Shown here: piece after piece, positions 58,741 to 64,000 of the stretch
Layout: the number at the start of each line of letters is the position of its first letter
Numbering within the stretch: position 1 is the first letter of the stretch
Notes under the pieces: model-generated
Databases searched by the model: none
What the model saw: the letters and a program-made list of their open reading frames with translations, nothing else
Told to the model about the DNA's origin: nothing
Source: Lutjanus erythropterus
Taxonomy: Eukaryota > Chordata > Actinopteri > Lutjaniformes > Lutjanidae
Direction of reading: 5' to 3'
Length of the DNA: 64,000 nucleotides
Assembly: GCA_020091685.1 (NCBI GenBank)
Contig: CM034595.1
Location: 11,770,525-11,834,524 of the forward strand
Position numbers and translations under genes: made by a program

Positions 58741-60734
58741 GATCACAAGCGTAGCCGTTCTCAGCTGCCGTAGCTGAGCACATTCATAGTCTCGAGGAAG
58801 ATTCCTCTTCTTCTTTCTTTTTTAATTTTGTAATCTCTTCTCTAATGCCAATTTGAGGTCAAATTCTGCCACAGTGCAACGCTGCAGCCTCTAGAGTTTG
58901 GCATGTTTTACACTTTTGCTCTTTATTTTCTTACCACATTTGTATTTTCTCTGCACAAACAAGCTATCAGAGTGGTGGAGGAGTTGAGGACGCCATTGTT
59001 TCTCACCAGTGTCTCATAATGGAGGCACAGGCAGAACTCCAACCCCTGACAGGCCGTTTTCATTGTCGTTGAGGTAATAGTTTACCTATGATTCAAGATT
59101 TCTCTGTAATGTGCAGTAGAAGGACACAGAGTTCCAACTATGGCCCTGATCGATTCCATGACTCTCCATATCAAAATTTTAGATGGCAAGAGATGGACAA
59201 GACGTTTAACAAGGAAAGGCAATATTCTCATGGAAGCACTGATAAAATGGAAAGGTCTTAAAACTTTACAGTAGGACAAAAGTTCGCACAGTGGCCAAGA
59301 TGTAAAATTCTATGACTTTTCCACAGTTTTACAGTTTTTCATCTTTAAATCAAAGTGCTTCTGTAACCGAAAAGCTCTTCTGCTTTGCCTACAGGGTGAA
59401 CAGCTGGCTGAAAAATCAAAAGCTAATGCAATAAATATGTTCAACAAGTTGTAAAATTTGTCCTGGGATTGTAAAACTCCCAGACGTCATCAGAAGATTT
59501 AGCAAGTTTGCAGACTTTGCCAGCCTGACGTATATATTTATCTGAATCTCAGGATGAGGAGCAACCTCTTGGGACAGATAACTTGTTGGCTTTTTGCTGC
59601 CAAAATGACACTGGAAAATTCTAACAAATTCAAAGCAACGCAAAACACCAAACACCTGTTTTCACCAATTCTGATTAGTTTATTATCCTCAAAACCCAAA
59701 GGTCCATTGTATTAGTACAATAAGGGTCAGTTCTTGTCAAACTTAATAAAGATTAGAGCAGAGTGCAACACATTCAATCAAAAGTAACAGCACAGAAAGG
59801 CAGACAGTCACAAATTCAACCAAATAATTCCAACAGTATCCAACTCTTATGTGAGAGGAAATGAATTTATGTGCATTATATTGATGATAAGGTTGAGCTT
59901 CACCATACAGAGTTGATGAGGTCATTTTCCCTTGCAACAGAATGAGGTTCCCTGATCCAGAGGTACTGTAACAGTCTTTTAGCTGGAGGACACACAGGAA
60001 CATGGAGCCCATCTGGATGCTGCTTCCTGATTGGATGGTCAACAAAGTGTCTTTTCCTGGCTGATCTCCACTGATTGGATGAATGAAGAGGAAAAGGAGA
60101 GAGTGTTGAGTTCAGGGTGACCAGAAGTTGGCTCTGAAAGAGGAGAGAGGTTCAATAAATTGAGGGGAATAACTTGGCGATCCGCGGGGGGATGGCAGAT
60201 GAGGAGGAAAAGTAGAGCTGGATGGAGATGGTGAGCAGTAGGGATGAGAGGTGACGTGTTGGATTCAATTAAATGTTTTATTAATGGCTCTTTCCACCTT
60301 ATTAATGGAGACCAATGTCATAGTGGCTATAACTCAAGATGACACCGAATTAGGAAGGGATTACGAAAGAGTCTGGCTGACTGACTGTCCCTTCTCGAAG
60401 GATTATTCAACTTCTGCAACCAATGAAAGACAATAGCATGCCTCCAGGATGAGATAACAGTGTGAGCTGCACAACTAAATGGGGCATATCCACGACATGT
60501 AGGACCTGTTAACACTTGGCACTGAAATCAGACTTGGGTGGTCTGATTACAAGCCGGCAGCTCTAAATGCAGGTGTGAATCCACCCAAAACAGATGCTGC
60601 GGAATCCTCTGAACACTCGGAGGCTTTAGTGTTAGCGAAGCATGTCTACATAGGGAAAGCAAACAAACACATCCCTGAGCACACTGACAGCCCTGTAGGA
60701 TTGAGTGATGTGTCAAAGTTTTGCTGGGGCTTCT
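58741..60734. other. Intergenic sequence, no gene supported
   Basis: Minus-strand frames of 60-100 codons (59082-59279, 59416-59655, 59743-60045) show no recognisable motif. No repeats were identified with confidence. Confidence 0.4.
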
Positions 60735-60860
60735 GTCTCAACAATCATTATTGATTGATCTGCTGTTTATTTTGTTATATAACAGGTGACTAATTTGGTC
60801 TATAGAATGTCATAAAAATTGTGAAAAACGACAGAATTTTCCAGAGCCCAAGTCGACATA
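60735..60860. mobile_element. Truncated copy of the 'tagggctgcaac' family
   Basis: The words 'ttattgattgatctgctgtt', 'tttggtctatagaatgtcat', 'aaaaattgtgaaaaacgaca' and 'ttccagagcccaagtcgaca' align with the left half of the 10.6-kb copy. It is directly abutted by MITE A copy 5. Confidence 0.6.
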
Positions 60861-61154
60861 AAAAAAGTGTAAGATTTTGATAATTTATTGGCAGAAAATC
60901 TCAGAAATGTAAGTGTTTTTCATTGATGTAAAATCACTTGAAAATGAGAATCACTGCGTTTTGTGACCTTGAATGAGTACTTTTTATGACGGGCCCTCTT
61001 CCTCAAAGCCTGCCACGTTTCTACCGTAGCTCAGAATGGACAAACCCAGCAATGCCACTAGATACGGCCTTTTGCATTTTTCAAGTTTTGCGACCTCCAC
61101 AGTTTCTCCTACACACTTGGAAAAGGAAGGTGATGATGTAACACACTGGTCCTT
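60861..61154. mobile_element. MITE family A, copy 5
   Basis: Ordered family words: 'agtgtaagattttgataatt', 'tattggcagaaaatctcaga', 'ccttgaatgagtacttttta', 'gccacgtttctaccgtagct', 'cagaatggacaaacccagca', 'gtttctcctacacacttgga', ending 'taacacactggtccttta'. The extreme left terminus is lost at the junction with the previous element. Confidence 0.75.
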
Positions 61155-61376
61155 TATACGGCTTGTTTTTTTTTCTACTGATGGTTTACCATCATGGAAG
61201 ACAAAGAAAACTTAAAGTTTTGAATTTTATTTTTTTTATCGATTGACCGTTCACTGGATGAGATAACCGTTTTGTAGCCAGCTAGCTGGGCTAGGCTGTG
61301 GTATGCAGAAGTAAGATAGGAAGGTATGTTAGACAGATGGGTTTAAAATAATAATTCTATTAAAATAATAATACTA

Positions 61377-61773
61377 TTAAATACCAGTGTGTAGGATTTA
61401 GTGACACCTAGAGGTAAGACTGCAGACTGCAAAAACTTTGTCTCACTCTTCCCTTCCAATTGTGTACAAGAACCTATGTGGCTGCAGAATTCATCCAAAA
61501 TGTGTAGAAACATGGCGGTTCAAAATGATGGCCACAGAAGAGAACCTGGGGTTTGCTCCATAAAATGTAAAGTAAAATAAAATAATGAAAAATGTTGCTC
61601 ACTGTTTTCCAAACAACTAATCAATCACTCCATGACCATGATCGACATATTAATCAGTAATGAAAACAACTGTTAGTTGCATCCCTAAAGAAAACATACT
61701 TATGAATATTATATCCCATTTCTACCTTATTCTCCCAATAAATCCCAGTAAATCTTACACACTGGACCTTTAA
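61377..61773. mobile_element. MITE family A, copy 6, reverse orientation with a nested insertion
   Basis: TTAA (61377-61380) starts it, then ataccagtgtgtaggattta. The far end is atcttacacactggaccttt with TTAA at 61770-61773. Between about 61602 and 61686 words 'ccaaacaactaatcaatcac' and 'tgttagttgcatccctaa' belong to the 'tagggctgcaac' family. That family therefore inserted into this MITE. Family-A sequence resumes with 'cttatgaatattatatccca'. Confidence 0.75.
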
Positions 61774-61893
61774 TATTTGTAACTGAGCTGGACTTATGTA
61801 TTTAGTTTAGCATTTAGTTTTGCAGTGTCAAATTTTTTTGCTTAATTATAGAATTGTATTTGATTTTTCCATCTTGCACAAATCTTTTAATGG

Positions 61894-61899
61894 TTTATT
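61894..61899 (-). other. Candidate distal poly(A) signal of BCKDHB
   Basis: The plus strand reads tttatt, giving AATAAA on the minus strand. It is the first canonical hexamer I find after the stop codon on this strand, and an ATTAAA variant lies just beside it at 61886-61891. Confidence 0.35.
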
Positions 61900-62460
61900 T
61901 AGGCCTTTGGTGTTTGGTGCTCCTGGACAGCATGTTGCATGACTCCCAGAAACTGAAATTATTACATAATTTACTGCAGGTGGCTGAACAGAAAGAAAGT
62001 CAGTGTCAGTAAATTCCAAACTCTTAACCAACAGTCAAATTTGTAGAGAGCATACTGTATGTTTGAAAGCATCCACACAGTTTTTAGCCTGATTACAAAT
62101 GCTATATGGCCAAGGGCAAAAAGTGCATTTTCTTGTATTTTCTTTCCACAGATAAAACCTAATGTGAGCTGGGAAATAAAATATAATCCCATTTGGTCAC
62201 TAGAGCTGCATTTCAGATACATATGATACAGTGTCTGGATAGGACCCTGGAGTGTGTATACGCCTGTGATGTCTGGATAAGAATAATCTATATGTCTGGG
62301 GGAGGATTATATTCAATAGTAGGAAAAGAAAATACGAAATGCAATTAAACTATCTCTCTAATGTGGTTGTTTGTTACTGATGGCAGGTTATATTTTTCCT
62401 GTCTTCGCAACTACATTACTGGAATAAATAATGCCGATTATAGGGCAATTGTTGACAGGC

Positions 62461-62466
62461 TTTAAT
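62461..62466 (-). other. Candidate proximal poly(A) signal of BCKDHB
   Basis: The plus strand reads tttaat, giving ATTAAA on the minus strand, about 90 nt downstream of the stop codon. This variant hexamer is the second most used in vertebrates. Confidence 0.3.
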
Positions 62467-62553
62467 ATACACTAAGTGTTTGAAAATTACATAATGTCCC
62501 CTCATAAATTTGCTTCAAAGAAAGCTGTCAGATCTTCACTACCTGACAGGGCT

Positions 62554-62694
62554 TCAGTAGTTGATCATCCTCTTGATTGCCTCAAAGCACTTCCACTTGT
62601 CTGGGATGTAGAAGGGTTCAAAGATGTGAGGGAAGGGGGTGTCGTAACCACAGACCCTACTGATGGGAGCCTCCAGGTTGAGGAAGCACTCCTC
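62554..62694 (-). CDS. bckdhb: BCKDHB last coding exon (branched-chain 2-oxoacid dehydrogenase E1-beta, C-terminus)
   Basis: This exon encodes the last 46 residues of the E1-beta subunit of the mitochondrial branched-chain 2-oxoacid dehydrogenase. With E1-alpha it forms the thiamine-diphosphate-dependent heterotetramer that decarboxylates the keto acids of Leu, Ile and Val in the matrix. The minus-strand translation starts [16 protein letters not shown], continues [18 protein letters not shown] and ends [11 protein letters not shown] then TGA (62556-62554). From memory the human end is CYDALRKMINY, so four of the last 11 residues differ, all conservatively. This is the tail of the transketolase C-terminal domain. 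The acceptor is ttaccttgcag just 5' (AG at 62696-62695), and the exon opens in phase 0 after an expected Gln codon. There is no start codon because earlier exons lie beyond 64000. Open frames on the plus strand over it are antisense shadows. Identification is near certain; the rest of the gene is not visible. Confidence 0.97.
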   Translation of the reverse strand, partial: EECFLNLEAPISRVCGYDTPFPHIFEPFYIPDKWKCFEAIKRMINY

Positions 62695-64000
62695 CTGCAA
62701 GGTAAATGAAAAACACAGATGAGGACAAATATGCTGTCAGTGCTCAAACACTCACTCAGGTGAGCTAATGTTTTCAGGCTGGTGGTTTCTTATAGGCAAC
62801 GGCTGCACATGTAGGATGCAGTGGTGGGTAGTTCCTTCAAACGTTGCTACTTTTGGGTTAGGTTTGGGTTTATTGTCAAAACACACATCACCTGTGACAG
62901 AGATACACTCGTAGACATCGGAAAGTGAAGATGCATGGTTTGACTGGACCTTAAGGTGATCAACAAATGCAGTTAGCATCTTTCAAACATGCAGTTAGAT
63001 CAGCTGGGTGCACCGCCATCGGTGACTGCTCCAGGAGGAGAGGAGGTGAGCGGGTAAGAGCCATGCTACAGCTGAAACTTGAGAATGCTCCTGGATAAAG
63101 TCCGGCCAGAAAAATGAAACGGATGAAATGGGACTCAAGCTGGCACTCTGTCTTTATGTTGATGATGCTTCATGCTGAAACACATGCACACTTGATAGAA
63201 ACCATTTCCCAGATGTTGAACTTTTAATGTGAGGATGTCAGCCAAATTATCATCATCTTATTGTTGCTGCTGACCAAAATTCAAAAAAATGCACTAGAAC
63301 ATTGTCTGGGTGTATATGTGCATATACATATATATTATATTTTCACCCTATTCCACTCTGAATGTAATCATTTGTGTTGTGTCTTGTGTATATTATGAAG
63401 GAACTACAACTCTAATTTCTTTGTACAACCCTGTGTTGTATAATGATAACAAATGTCTTTGAATCTTTGAACATCACCTGCTGCATGTCACCAGTATGTT
63501 CAGTCAGGACATGCATCTAATTTACCTCATCTCAATCCTTGGGCATATCCCAAGTTTCCAACACTATCAAGAGGGGATTTATGATATTGATTGGAAAAAA
63601 CAAGTATAAAACAGTTACTTTGGAATATATCAAAGGACTTGACAACATAATTTCATTTCCATATCAGATTTGTATGCTAAAAGCCAAAAAGGTTCATTCA
63701 GGTTCTTCAGGGCAGGCCAGTGTTCAGGCAATTTGAGTGCAAAACAAGCCATGACTCGTGTCTTTATTGGCTTTTGACCTCCTCCCATGGAGACAAAGCA
63801 GAATGAAGTTGGCCAAAACACTCCAAATGGGACAAACCCCCTGATGAGTTAAATGAACACACTTGGAAGTGAGCACACAGATTTCCAGACAGAGACCTGA
63901 AGTACCCTCTTTCAAATTAAACTGACCTGCAAACAACTCAAACAACCAAAACAAAAGTGTACTAGTTGACTGTGAGGACGTTGCACAGCACCCTCTTTGT
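62695..64000 (-). other. bckdhb: BCKDHB last intron (partial)
   Basis: This is the sequence 5' of the last exon's acceptor, read on the minus strand. I searched for the preceding exon, which should encode a stretch like HEAPLTGGFASEI and end in Gln with a GT donor, and found none up to 64000. The intron therefore exceeds 1.3 kb. It includes a retroelement-like tail at 63380-63470. Confidence 0.75.
63380..63470 (+). mobile_element. LINE/SINE 3' tail-like fragment
   Basis: The words 'aactctaatttctttgtaca', 'ttgtataatgataacaaatg' and 'tctttgaatctttgaa' resemble the tail 'tttcgttgtac...caatgacaataaa' plus a short tandem end, common on fish non-LTR elements. No coding part is visible. Confidence 0.4.

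Larger units (their letters stand above)
61774..62553 (-). other. Probable BCKDHB 3' untranslated region and flank
   Basis: This is the sequence immediately 3' of the BCKDHB stop codon on the minus strand. Candidate poly(A) signals on that strand are ATTAAA at 62466-62461 (about 90 nt after the stop) and AATAAA at 61899-61894 (about 655 nt after). No transposon terminus is seen between them. The next element, MITE A copy 6, starts just beyond the second signal. Which signal is used cannot be decided from the sequence. Confidence 0.45.

Noticed and set aside
62476-62747. Open frames of 60-77 codons on the plus strand, and a second minus-strand frame, over the BCKDHB exon
   Set aside because: They are shadows of the real exon in other frames. 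Only the minus-strand frame reading [10 protein letters not shown]...MINY matches a known protein.
63960-64000. Possible edge of the penultimate BCKDHB exon at the end of the window
   Set aside because: The minus-strand translation does not match the expected HEAPLTGGFASEI region in any frame and no GT donor fits.
1-64000. CRISPR arrays, operons, phage or plasmid modules
   Set aside because: No direct-repeat/spacer arrays, no tightly packed co-directional genes and no prokaryotic motifs. The window is vertebrate nuclear DNA.

Overview
The window looks like nuclear DNA of a bony fish, probably a spiny-rayed (percomorph-like) teleost. It is AT-rich and full of short stop-bounded frames. It also carries CA/GT microsatellites, L1- and L2-type LINE debris, a tRNA-derived SINE, and many short TTAA-flanked or inverted-repeat DNA elements of kinds common in teleosts. 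Nothing suggests prokaryotic, organellar or viral DNA.

Only one protein-coding exon can be supported. It lies at 62554-62694 on the minus strand and is the last coding exon of BCKDHB, the E1-beta subunit of the mitochondrial branched-chain 2-oxoacid dehydrogenase. The gene enters from beyond position 64000, so 62695-64000 is its last intron. Its 3' untranslated region runs leftwards from 62553, with candidate poly(A) signals at 62461-62466 and 61894-61899. From about 61.8 kb to position 1 I see no exon, tRNA, rRNA or recognisable microRNA, so this is a gene desert downstream of BCKDHB. In vertebrates the next gene on that side is usually TENT5A (FAM46A). I do not see it here.

Layout: 1-12 kb has a TIR element, a minus-strand retroelement tail, an L1 remnant and two copies of a 'tagggctgca' element. 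12-15 kb has an L2-type reverse-transcriptase remnant and a decayed coiled-coil coding remnant with 21-bp heptad repeats. 17-24 kb has several degenerate DNA elements and an L2 3' end. 25.1-26.3 kb is a dense MITE cluster holding a SINE with a perfect 10-bp target duplication. 29.7-30.4 kb has a MITE inside a second element, and the same nesting recurs at 55.5-56.5 kb. 32.9-33.4 kb and 36.5-37.0 kb hold two LINE 3' ends. 40.06-40.9 kb is repeat-poor and has features of a conserved regulatory element. 43.9-44.9 kb is an inverted pair of MITEs. 51-58 kb has four TIR elements, and 60.7-61.8 kb is a MITE cluster ending just before the BCKDHB 3' UTR.

No new multi-gene system is present. The points most worth checking are the regulatory candidates in the desert, the coiled-coil remnant, and the repeated nesting and pairing of the short DNA elements. 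All repeat-family names are assigned from memory of typical teleost repeats and from motifs visible in the sequence. None was checked against a database.
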